A stretch of 64,000 bases of DNA from Hyphococcus luteus (GTDB lineage: Bacteria; Pseudomonadota; Alphaproteobacteria; Caulobacterales; Parvularculaceae): contig NZ_PJCH01000015.1 in the NCBI RefSeq assembly GCF_002943565.1, forward strand, positions 558,001 to 622,000, written 5' to 3'. The position numbers were made by a program, and so were the translations under genes. Positions 1 through 7,812 of this stretch are shown one piece after another. Every line of letters begins with the position of its first letter. The first letter of the stretch is position 1. The notes under the pieces are model-generated. The model was not told the origin of the DNA and ran no database searches. It saw only the letters and a list, made by a program, of their open reading frames with translations.

Positions 1-1
1 C

Positions 2-595
2 GGCGTTTCAGCCGAATGGGCGGAGGAAAACCCCAACACGCACATCGCCGTCGTCAAGGCGCTGATCCGCGCGGCGATCTGGCTCGATGAAAACGACAAC
101 GCCAACCGGCCGGAGGCGGTAGAGATTCTTTCCCGCTCCGATTATGTCGGCGCGGATGCGGAAGTCATCGCAGCCTCGATGACCGGCACGTTCGAATATG
201 AAAAAGGCGACAAACGCGCCGTGCCGGACTTCAACGTCTTCTTCCGCTATTTCGCAACATACCCATATTATTCCGACGCCATCTGGTATCTGACGCAGAT
301 GCGCCGCTGGGGACAAATTCCCGAATCGAAACCGGACGGCTGGTATATGGATGTGGCGAAGAAAGTCTATCGACCTGACATTTACATGAAAGCCGCGCAG
401 GCGCTCATCGACGAGGGCAAGGCGCAAAAGCAAGACTTTCCCTTCGGCACGGACGGTTTCAAATCGCCGCAGACGGAATTCATCGACAGCATCGTCTTCG
501 ACGGCCGCAAGCCGAACGACTATCTTTCAAAATTTTCTATCGGTCTCAAGGAAGGCGAAAAGGTCACCGAAACCGGTGAAGTGCTGACCCAGTAG
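2..595 (+). CDS. nrtA: Nitrate ABC transporter substrate-binding protein (3' part)
   Basis: The frame is open from the window edge to a TAG at 593-595, so only the last 197 residues are present. The N-terminus, signal sequence and promoter lie outside. It belongs to the NrtA/CmpA/NasS family: the stretches LSRSDYVG and LTQMRRWGQIP recur nearly unchanged in the full-length paralogue at 12633-13907. Family members bind nitrate or nitrite and deliver it to an NrtB-type permease. The permease and ATPase genes follow directly, so this is inferred to be the transport copy, not the sensor. A GC-rich hairpin separates it from nrtB. Confidence 0.9.
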   Translation, partial: GVSAEWAEENPNTHIAVVKALIRAAIWLDENDNANRPEAVEILSRSDYVGADAEVIAASMTGTFEYEKGDKRAVPDFNVFFRYFATYPYYSDAIWYLTQMRRWGQIPESKPDGWYMDVAKKVYRPDIYMKAAQALIDEGKAQKQDFPFGTDGFKSPQTEFIDSIVFDGRKPNDYLSKFSIGLKEGEKVTETGEVLTQ

Positions 596-608
596 GACAA
601 GCTCTGGC

Positions 609-631
609 GGCGGCGCACGAGCGGCGCCGCC
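609..631 (+). promoter_or_regulatory. GC-rich hairpin between nrtA and nrtB
   Basis: A perfect 8-bp stem (GGCGGCGC at 609-616 pairing with GCGCCGCC at 624-631) encloses a 7-base loop. No T-run follows, so it does not look like an intrinsic terminator. A stable stem after the binding-protein gene of an ABC operon is often an mRNA-stabilising or partial-attenuation element that keeps the binding protein in excess. That role is inferred here. Confidence 0.5.
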
Positions 632-688
632 TTGGCTAAACGCAATTTGCAGACTCAATCGTTCACGGAACGCCCGGAGGATCGCAGG

Positions 689-1822
689 ATGAGCGCGACC
701 ATGTTAAAAGAAGCCAGTGATGAGGAGAGCGGTCCCGCCCCGGCGAACGAAGAGTCTCCAGACGGCGAAAAACAGGCCTCTTCCAAACCACGCAGCGGCG
801 CCGGCGTGATGCTGCAAAAAGCTATGAATGTTTTCGCCGTGCTCGGGCTCGGTTTCATCAATCCGTTCATCCGTCTCGTCATAGGCGATAATCCGAAAAC
901 GCAGGCCGCCGAACTCTGGAAGATGCTGGGCGTGCCGCTCCTGGCGATTGGACTGTTTCTCGGCGCATGGTCGCTGGGCGCGTCGCAGGTCGAAACCAGC
1001 CTCGGTCAGATTCCGGGGCCCGCCGCCGTGTGGGAGCAGTTCGATGCGCTGATGGAAGATCACAAAACCATGCGTGCAAAAGAGGCGGCGTTTAACCAGC
1101 GCGTCGCCGAACGCAACGCCCAATATATCGCGGCGGGCCAACCCGACATGGTCAAGGACCGGGCCTTCACCGGCAAACCGACCTATATCGACCAGATTGT
1201 CACTTCACTGAAGACTGTATTCTTCGGCTTCGTCATCGCAACGCTGATCGCCGTGCCGCTCGGGATTTTCTGCGGCCTGAGCCCGACCGTCAACGCCGCA
1301 TTCAACCCGCTGATCCAGATCTTCAAACCGGTCTCGCCGCTGGCCTGGCTGCCTATCGTCACCATGCTCGTTTCCGCCCTCTATGTGAATACAACGGAAG
1401 CGATGCCAAAATCCTTTCTGATTTCCGCGATCACGGTGACCTTGTGTTCGTTGTGGCCAACACTGATCAACACGGCGCTTGGCGTCTCGTCCATCGACAA
1501 GGATCTCTTGAACGTCTCGAAAGTGCTGCAGCTCAAACCCGCCGACAAAATTTTCAAACTTGTCATCCCTTCGTCCCTGCCCCTGATCTTCACCGGCCTT
1601 CGCCTCTCGCTCGGCGTCGGCTGGATGGTGCTGATCGCGGCTGAAATGCTGGCGCAAAATCCCGGGCTCGGGAAATTCGTCTGGGACGAGTTCCAGAACG
1701 GGTCTTCCACGTCCTTGGCGCGGATCATGGTCGCCGTCCTGACCATCGGCGTCATCGGCTTCCTGCTCGACCGCATCATGTACGCGCTGCAGGCGATGTT
1801 CACCTTCTCGGACAAAAGATAG
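689..1822 (+). CDS. nrtB: Nitrate ABC transporter permease NrtB
   Basis: Inner-membrane permease of a nitrate/nitrite importer (binding-protein-dependent transport family). The ATG at 689 is chosen because GGAGG lies 8 bases upstream (676-680); an in-frame TTG at 632 has no such signal. The product is 377 residues, about 100 longer than many NrtB proteins. The extra length is a hydrophilic N-terminal region (about residues 1-35) and a charged insert after the first membrane segment (about residues 115-160). The later half carries several membrane spans and an EAA-type loop near GVSSIDKDLL. The stop is 12 bases before the ATPase gene, so the two are co-transcribed. Confidence 0.92.
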   Translation: MSATMLKEASDEESGPAPANEESPDGEKQASSKPRSGAGVMLQKAMNVFAVLGLGFINPFIRLVIGDNPKTQAAELWKMLGVPLLAIGLFLGAWSLGASQVETSLGQIPGPAAVWEQFDALMEDHKTMRAKEAAFNQRVAERNAQYIAAGQPDMVKDRAFTGKPTYIDQIVTSLKTVFFGFVIATLIAVPLGIFCGLSPTVNAAFNPLIQIFKPVSPLAWLPIVTMLVSALYVNTTEAMPKSFLISAITVTLCSLWPTLINTALGVSSIDKDLLNVSKVLQLKPADKIFKLVIPSSLPLIFTGLRLSLGVGWMVLIAAEMLAQNPGLGKFVWDEFQNGSSTSLARIMVAVLTIGVIGFLLDRIMYALQAMFTFSDKR

Positions 1823-1834
1823 GCGGGCCCCATC

Positions 1835-3598
1835 ATGCCGATTTTCAGCCTCAATAATGTCTCGAAGTCCTATGGCGGCGAAGCCGTTCTCAGCGACATC
1901 AATCTCGATGTCGAGGAAAATGAGTTCGTCGCGATTGTCGGCTTTTCCGGGAGCGGCAAGACGACGCTGATCTCGCTTATCGCCGGTCTCATCGGGGCGG
2001 ATGAAGGAGAGATCGTCTTTGACGGCGCGCCGGCGCGCGGCGCGGCGCCCGAGCGCGGCGTCGTCTTCCAGAATTATTCGCTGATGCCGTGGCTGTCGGT
2101 CGCCGGCAATGTGCGCCTCGCCGTCGACGCTATTTTTCCGAAAATGCCGGCGAAAGAAAAAGCCGCCCGCGTCGCACATTATGTCGACATGGTGGGCCTT
2201 TCCCAGGCAAAAGACCGGCGTCCGGCGGAGCTTTCCGGCGGCATGCGCCAGCGCGTAAATGTCGCAAGAGCCCTCGCAATCCAGCCGAAACTGTTGCTGT
2301 TGGACGAACCTTTAAGCGCGCTCGACGCCCTGACCCGCGCCAATTTGCAGGACGAGATCGAACGCATCTGGGAGAACGAGCGCAAAACCGTCATTCTCAT
2401 TACCAATGACGTGGACGAAGCCTTGCTTCTCGCCGACCGGATCATTCCCCTTACGCCCGGTCCGAATGCGACACTAGGGCCGGCCTTCAATATCAGGCTC
2501 GACCGGCCGCGCGACCGCAAGGCGGTCAATCATGACCCTGAATTCATCCGTCTTCGCGCCGCCATCACCGACTATCTTATGAAAATCGGTATGGAGCGCC
2601 CGGGAAATAACGCGGAGTTGGAGCTGCCGGACGTGGCGCCGCTGACCGCTACGCAAGGCGGGCTGAAAAACGGTCTGAAAGAAGCCAAGGCCCGGAGGAA
2701 ACGCGATGGCGGCAAGGTGATCGATCTCGCCGCGTCGAAACCCTTGCAGGACCCCGACCTGCCCGATCCGGTCAAGGAAGCTGGCAAACCGCATACGCAA
2801 AACCTCAACAAATATGTCGAGTTCTTCAAAGTCACGAAAGCCTATCCGACGCCGAAGGGTCCGTTGACGGTCGTCGACGATTTCACGCTCGATTTGCACA
2901 AAGGCGAGTTTATTTCGCTGATCGGCCATTCCGGTTGCGGCAAGTCGACGGTCCTGTCCATGGCCGCAGGTCTCAATCCCATCACCGAAGGCGGGATCGT
3001 TCTCGACGGAAAAGAAATCAGCGGCGCCGGACCCGATCGCGGCGTTGTCTTCCAGTCGCCGAGCCTTTTCCCATGGCTGACTGCTTACGAGAATATCGCG
3101 CTCGGCGTGGAGCGAGTTTATCCGCACATCTCCAAAATCGAACGCCACAATATCATCGAATATTATCTCGGGCGCGTCGGGCTCGCCGGCGCCATGCACA
3201 AGCGCGCCAGCGACCTTTCAAACGGCATGCAGCAGCGCGTCGGCATCGCCCGCGCCTTCGCGCTGTCGCCAAAACTTCTCCTCCTGGACGAACCCTTCGG
3301 CATGCTCGATTCCCTGACGCGCTGGGAGCTTCAGGAAGTTCTGATGGATGTCTGGAAGCGCACCCAGGTCACGGCGATCTGCGTCACCCACGATGTGGAC
3401 GAGGCGATTCTCGTCGCCGACCGCATCATCATGATGACCAATGGCCCACACGCCCGCGTCGGCAAAATCATGGAAGTGGGTCTGCCCCGGCCGCGCTCGC
3501 GCAAGGCGCTGCTTGAGCATCCGGATTATTACAAATACCGCGAACAGCTTCTAACGTTTCTCGAAGAATACGAAACGCACGACAAAAGCGCCGCATAA
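1835..3598 (+). CDS. Double-domain nitrate transporter ATPase (NrtC-NrtD fusion)
   Basis: 587 residues with two complete ABC ATPase domains in one chain, where cyanobacterial systems use separate NrtC and NrtD proteins. Domain 1 has Walker [10 protein letters not shown] (36-44), signature LSGGM (133-137) and Walker B LLLLDE (153-158). Domain 2 has Walker [10 protein letters not shown] (364-372), signature LSNGM (461-465), Walker B (481-486) and H-loop His519. A charged linker spans about 255-325. In domain 1 the H-loop histidine is Asn191, and in domain 2 the first signature glycine is Asn463. Both changes map to the same composite ATP site. The protein should drive nitrate import with nrtA and nrtB. 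Confidence 0.93.
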   Translation: MPIFSLNNVSKSYGGEAVLSDINLDVEENEFVAIVGFSGSGKTTLISLIAGLIGADEGEIVFDGAPARGAAPERGVVFQNYSLMPWLSVAGNVRLAVDAIFPKMPAKEKAARVAHYVDMVGLSQAKDRRPAELSGGMRQRVNVARALAIQPKLLLLDEPLSALDALTRANLQDEIERIWENERKTVILITNDVDEALLLADRIIPLTPGPNATLGPAFNIRLDRPRDRKAVNHDPEFIRLRAAITDYLMKIGMERPGNNAELELPDVAPLTATQGGLKNGLKEAKARRKRDGGKVIDLAASKPLQDPDLPDPVKEAGKPHTQNLNKYVEFFKVTKAYPTPKGPLTVVDDFTLDLHKGEFISLIGHSGCGKSTVLSMAAGLNPITEGGIVLDGKEISGAGPDRGVVFQSPSLFPWLTAYENIALGVERVYPHISKIERHNIIEYYLGRVGLAGAMHKRASDLSNGMQQRVGIARAFALSPKLLLLDEPFGMLDSLTRWELQEVLMDVWKRTQVTAICVTHDVDEAILVADRIIMMTNGPHARVGKIMEVGLPRPRSRKALLEHPDYYKYREQLLTFLEEYETHDKSAA

Positions 3599-3613
3599 AA
3601 GGCGGCGCTTGCA

Positions 3614-3653
3614 AGGGTCAACGGCGACCCTCCTTCCTCCGCGCAGCAGCGGA
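3614..3653 (+). promoter_or_regulatory. Tandem hexaloop hairpins, possible NasT (ANTAR) target
   Basis: Two adjacent hairpins lie between the ATPase and porin genes. The first has a 6-bp stem AGGGTC/GACCCT (3614-3619, 3626-3631) and the six-base loop AACGGC. The second has a 5-bp stem TCCGC/GCGGA (3638-3642, 3649-3653) and the six-base loop GCAGCA. The spacer is six bases. Known ANTAR-protein targets are paired hairpins whose six-base loops carry A at position 1 and G at position 4. Loop 1 fits both, and loop 2 fits only G4. No clear terminator follows, so the assignment is tentative. Confidence 0.35.
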
Positions 3654-3709
3654 ATCCTTAAGTCGGGCCCGGTGGCCCAGCGGATTTCAACTTATTGAGG
3701 GGACTCGCC

Positions 3710-4951
3710 GTGTCCAAACTTACAGGTCTTTTAAAAGATGTGTCCATCGCCGTTTTGTCGGCAACGGTCTTATTCGGCATAGCCGGTGCGGAAGAAGCGC
3801 CGGCGCCGGGAGCATCCGCACTCGACAAAGCCATCTCCGCATCGAAAATTCTGTTCAATACGCGCCTGCGTTTTGAAAACGTCTCTCAGGACGGGTTCGC
3901 CGATAACGCCGATGCGCTCACCTATCGCCTGCGCGCCGGGTTTGAGACCGGCAAGCTGTGGGACACCTCCCTGCTTGTCGAATTCGAACATGTAGACGAC
4001 CTCATCGGCGATTATAACAGCACGATCAACGGCAATACGGCGTTTCCAGTCGTCGCCGACCCGAAAGCGACGGAATTGAACCGCTTCCAAGTGACCAACA
4101 CGTCCCTGCCGGACACGAAAGTCACGCTCGGCCGCCAGCGCATTAAACTCGATAACGACCGTTTCGTCGGCAATGTCGGCTGGCGCCAGAACGAACAGAC
4201 GTTCGATGCGGTGCGGCTCGAAAACACGAGCCTCAAAGGCCTGAAACTCGACGTCACTTATGTGGATCAGGTCAACCGCATTTTCGGCGACGATTCGTCC
4301 ATGGGCCGCTGGGAAAGCGACAGCTGGCTCGTCAACGGCAAATACAGCCTGCCCGTCGATGGCGCGAAGATCGCAATCGGCGGTTTCGCCTACCTTCTCG
4401 ACATAGAAAGCGCGCCCGGCGTCTCCTCGCAAACCTATGGCGTCAACGCCTCGTTCAGCAAAGGCCCCTTCACCTTGAAAGGAACCTATGCGGCGCAAAG
4501 CGACTACGCCGCGCAGCCGCTCGCCTATGACGCCGACTATTACACGGTCGAAGGCGGCTACACACAAAAAGGCTTCAGCCTCAAAGCCGGCTATGAAGTC
4601 CTGACCGGCGACGGCGCCATTGGGTTTTCAACGCCGCTGGCGACCCTGCACGCCTTTAACGGCTGGGCGGATGTATTTTTGGGAACGCCCGCCGACGGCC
4701 TTGAAGATATTTACGTCACCGCCGGTTATACAACCAAAACCGCGGCGCCGTTTTCGCTCCTGAAAATCGCCGCCGTCTATCACGACTTTTCCGCCGAAAA
4801 CACCGGCGCCGATTACGGCTCTGAATTCGGCCTTGTCGGCGTCGCCAAGCTCGACCGCTTCGCGCTGCTCGCCAAATTCGCAAGCTACGACTCGGACGGA
4901 TTCGCCAGCGACCGCGACAAGTTCTGGCTTCAACTGGACTTCGGTTTTTAG
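3710..4951 (+). CDS. Outer-membrane porin, alginate-export-like beta-barrel
   Basis: 413 residues counted from GTG at 3710, chosen because GAGGGG (3697-3702) sits 7 bases upstream; an earlier TTG at 3695 overlaps that signal. A signal peptide (hydrophobic VSIAVLSATVLFGIAGA) is followed by a beta-barrel with alternating residues, repeated Gly/Tyr strands and a C-terminal aromatic ending LQLDFGF typical of outer-membrane proteins. The segment LGRQRIKLDNDRFVG and its surroundings resemble the alginate_exp family. Its place between the nitrate transporter and nitrite reductase genes suggests it passes nitrate or nitrite across the outer membrane. Alginate itself is unlikely in this context. Confidence 0.8.
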   Translation: MSKLTGLLKDVSIAVLSATVLFGIAGAEEAPAPGASALDKAISASKILFNTRLRFENVSQDGFADNADALTYRLRAGFETGKLWDTSLLVEFEHVDDLIGDYNSTINGNTAFPVVADPKATELNRFQVTNTSLPDTKVTLGRQRIKLDNDRFVGNVGWRQNEQTFDAVRLENTSLKGLKLDVTYVDQVNRIFGDDSSMGRWESDSWLVNGKYSLPVDGAKIAIGGFAYLLDIESAPGVSSQTYGVNASFSKGPFTLKGTYAAQSDYAAQPLAYDADYYTVEGGYTQKGFSLKAGYEVLTGDGAIGFSTPLATLHAFNGWADVFLGTPADGLEDIYVTAGYTTKTAAPFSLLKIAAVYHDFSAENTGADYGSEFGLVGVAKLDRFALLAKFASYDSDGFASDRDKFWLQLDFGF

Positions 4952-4981
4952 CCCACCAATGCAGATGAAGAGGAAACGCCC

Positions 4982-7438
4982 ATGAAAAAAAGACTGGTCA
5001 TCATCGGCAATGGCATGGCCCCCGGCCGCGTGCTCGACGAATTGTTCGAGCACGCGCCGGACCTTTATGACGTGACAATCTTCAACGCCGAACCGCGCGT
5101 CAACTATGACCGCATCATGCTGTCGCCCGTGCTTTCGGGCGAAAAAAAATACGAGGAAATCATCATCCACGGCGACGCCTGGTATGTGGATCACGGGGTT
5201 GAACTTCTTAAAGGCGAAAAGGTCGTCAATATCGACCGCGATGCCAAAACGGTTACGTCGGAAAACGGCGTCACCGCCGAATACGATAAGCTGATCGTCG
5301 CCACCGGCTCCCTGCCGATCGTCATTCCCGTGCCGGGTCACGACCTGCCCGGCGTTCTCACCTATCGCGACCTCGATGACGTCACGGCCATGCTGCTGGC
5401 GGCGAAGTCCGGCGGCAAGGCGGTTGTCATCGGCGGCGGCCTGTTGGGTCTCGAAGCGGCGGCGGGTCTTAAAGAACGCGGCATGGACGTCACCGTCCTG
5501 CATCTCATGCCGACGCTGATGGAGCGCCAGCTCGATGCGGCGGCGGGTCATCTTTTGCAGTCTACGCTCGAAGCGCGCGGCATCGACATCAAAACTGGCG
5601 CCAACACGGCGGAAATCCTGCCGCAGCCGAACAACAAAGGCGTGCGCGCCGTGCGGCTCGAGGATGGCACGGAGATTGACGCCGATCTTGTCGTCATGGC
5701 CGTCGGCATTCGCCCGAACGCACAGCTTGCGAAAGATGCAGGTCTTAAAACCAATCGCGGCATTCTGGTCGATCCGCAAATGCGGACATCGGATCCGGAT
5801 ATTTACGCCGTTGGGGAATGCGTTGAATTCGACGGCAAAGTCTACGGTCTTGTTGCGCCGCTCTATCAGATGGCGGGCGTCACCGCCAGGGAGTTGATGG
5901 GCGACGCCAATGACGGATTTAGCGACTCGGCGCTGGCGACGAAGCTGAAGGTCACGGGCGTCGACCTTTATTCCGCCGGCGATTTCGCCGACGGCGAAAC
6001 CCGCGAGGAAATCGTCCTGCGCGACGCGGCGAACGGAGTCTATAAACGCCTCGTTCTTGAAGATGATAAAATCGTCGGCGTCGTTCTTTACGGCGATACC
6101 GCCGATGGCGGCTGGTTCTTCCAGCAGATCAAAGACGGAACCGATATTTCCGGCATGCGGGACACGTTGATCTTCGGACCAGCATACGCTGGGGGCGAGG
6201 CGCTGGACCCTATGGCGGCCGTTGCAGCATTGCCCGATGACGCGGAAATCTGCGGCTGCAACGGCGTATGCAAGGGCAAGATCGTCGGCGCTATCAGCGA
6301 AAAAGGACTGAGCTCGCTCGACGATGTGCGCGCGCACACAAAGGCGTCGGCGTCATGCGGGACCTGCACCGGTCTCGTGGAGCAATTAATGAGCCTGACC
6401 CTTGGCGAGGCGTTCGATCCGGATGCTGTCAGTCCCATGTGCGGCTGTACGGATCTCTCGCATGACGACGTGCGCCGGCTGATCAAGGCGAAGGAGCTCA
6501 AAACTATACCCGCCGTCATGCAGACGCTGGAATGGAAAAGCTCCTGCGGCTGCGCAAAATGCCGCCCCGCCCTCAACTATTACCTCGTCTGCGACTGGCC
6601 GGACGAATATGCCGACGATTACCAGTCGCGCTTTATCAATGAGCGCGCCCACGCCAATATCCAGAAAGACGGCACCTATTCGGTCGTACCGCGCATGTGG
6701 GGCGGCCAGACCTCTTCGAGCGAGCTGCGCGCCATCGCCGATGTCGTTGACAAGTTCAACATTCCCACGGTGAAAGTGACAGGCGGACAGCGCATCGACA
6801 TGCTCGGCATTAAAAAGGAAGACTTGCCCGCCGTCTGGGCCGATCTCGGTAAGGCCGGCTTCGTTTCCGGCCACGCCTACGCCAAGGGCCTGCGCACCGT
6901 TAAGACCTGCGTTGGCACGGACTGGTGCCGCTTCGGCACGCAGGACTCGACCGGTCTTGGCGTCAGGATCGAAAAATTCATGTGGGGCTCCTGGACGCCC
7001 GCCAAGGTGAAGATGGCCGTCTCAGGCTGTCCGCGCAATTGCGCCGAAGCGACCTGCAAGGATGTAGGCGTCATCTGCGTCGACAGCGGTTACGAGATAC
7101 ATTTCGCCGGGGCCGCAGGTCTCGACATCAAGGGAACGGAAGTGCTCGGCCTCGTTAAAACCGAGACGCAAGCCCTCGAACATATCGTCGCCCTCGTCCA
7201 GATGTATCGCGAGCAAGGCCACTATCTTGAACGGATTTACAAATGGGCGAAGCGCATTGGCTATGACGAAGTGCGTCGCCAGATCATGGATGACGCCGAG
7301 AAGCGCAGAGCCTATTTCGACCGCTTCGTCTTCTCCCAGAAATTCGCCCAGGTCGATCCGTGGTCGGAGCGCGTCTCCGGCAAGGACAAGCATGAATTCA
7401 AGCCCATGGCGACGCTCTCCCTGCAGGCGGCGGAATGA
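4982..7438 (+). CDS. nirB: Assimilatory nitrite reductase large subunit NirB
   Basis: 818 residues, normal length for NirB. It reduces nitrite to ammonium in the cytoplasm using NAD(P)H, FAD, iron-sulfur clusters and sirohaem. The N-terminal FAD/NAD oxidoreductase half starts with VIIGNGMAPG and has a second nucleotide fold VVIGGGLLGLEAA near residue 150. Two BFD-like [2Fe-2S] segments follow (CGCNGVCKG...CGTC and CGCTDLS...CGCAKC). The C-terminal sulfite/nitrite reductase domain has the sirohaem/[4Fe-4S] cysteines in TCVGTDWCRFG and SGCPRNCAEA. GAGGAAAC precedes the ATG. The next gene, nirD, begins at the stop codon, so the two are coupled. Confidence 0.97.
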   Translation: MKKRLVIIGNGMAPGRVLDELFEHAPDLYDVTIFNAEPRVNYDRIMLSPVLSGEKKYEEIIIHGDAWYVDHGVELLKGEKVVNIDRDAKTVTSENGVTAEYDKLIVATGSLPIVIPVPGHDLPGVLTYRDLDDVTAMLLAAKSGGKAVVIGGGLLGLEAAAGLKERGMDVTVLHLMPTLMERQLDAAAGHLLQSTLEARGIDIKTGANTAEILPQPNNKGVRAVRLEDGTEIDADLVVMAVGIRPNAQLAKDAGLKTNRGILVDPQMRTSDPDIYAVGECVEFDGKVYGLVAPLYQMAGVTARELMGDANDGFSDSALATKLKVTGVDLYSAGDFADGETREEIVLRDAANGVYKRLVLEDDKIVGVVLYGDTADGGWFFQQIKDGTDISGMRDTLIFGPAYAGGEALDPMAAVAALPDDAEICGCNGVCKGKIVGAISEKGLSSLDDVRAHTKASASCGTCTGLVEQLMSLTLGEAFDPDAVSPMCGCTDLSHDDVRRLIKAKELKTIPAVMQTLEWKSSCGCAKCRPALNYYLVCDWPDEYADDYQSRFINERAHANIQKDGTYSVVPRMWGGQTSSSELRAIADVVDKFNIPTVKVTGGQRIDMLGIKKEDLPAVWADLGKAGFVSGHAYAKGLRTVKTCVGTDWCRFGTQDSTGLGVRIEKFMWGSWTPAKVKMAVSGCPRNCAEATCKDVGVICVDSGYEIHFAGAAGLDIKGTEVLGLVKTETQALEHIVALVQMYREQGHYLERIYKWAKRIGYDEVRRQIMDDAEKRRAYFDRFVFSQKFAQVDPWSERVSGKDKHEFKPMATLSLQAAE

Positions 7439-7455
7439 ACCAGGAGGCGGATCAC

Positions 7456-7812
7456 ATGAATGCAATGACCGGAAACTGGATCAGTCTCGGCGCCTTGGAC
7501 GATATCCCTTTACGCGGCGCGCGGCGGGTCGTCAGGGGCGATCTGGCGATTGCTGTCTTCCGCACGGGCGATGATTCCGTGCGCGCCATCGAAGACACAT
7601 GCCCGCACCGGAAAGGTCCCTTAAGTCAGGGCATCGTGCACGGCGACTGCGTCACCTGCCCTTTGCACAACTGGGTCATCTCGCTTGAAACTGGCGTGGC
7701 CCAAGGCGCCGATGAAGGGTCTGTTCGCACTTTTCGCGTGCGTGTCGGGAAGTCAGCGGAGGTTTTGCTCTGCGCCGACGACCTTGACGCCGATGTCAAA
7801 TGTCGCGCGTAA
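7456..7812 (+). CDS. nirD: Nitrite reductase small subunit NirD (Rieske type)
   Basis: 118 residues from ATG 7456, which has AGGAGG (7442-7447) 8 bases upstream. An earlier ATG at 7435 overlaps the nirB stop but has a weaker signal. It is a Rieske-fold protein that supports electron transfer to the NirB sirohaem. The full [2Fe-2S] ligand set is visible as CPH near residue 45 and CPLH near residue 64. This contrasts with enterobacterial NirD, which lacks these ligands. Its end overlaps the start of nasA by 20 bases, implying translational coupling. Confidence 0.93.
   Translation: MNAMTGNWISLGALDDIPLRGARRVVRGDLAIAVFRTGDDSVRAIEDTCPHRKGPLSQGIVHGDCVTCPLHNWVISLETGVAQGADEGSVRTFRVRVGKSAEVLLCADDLDADVKCRA

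Noticed and set aside
4628-6337. A 569-codon open frame antisense to porin and nirB
   Set aside because: Same reason: the plus-strand NirB domains are unambiguous and the antisense product is low-complexity.
7685-7792. Extended N-terminus of nasA
   Set aside because: It would run through the NirD coding region. Family N-termini start shortly before the CPYC motif.
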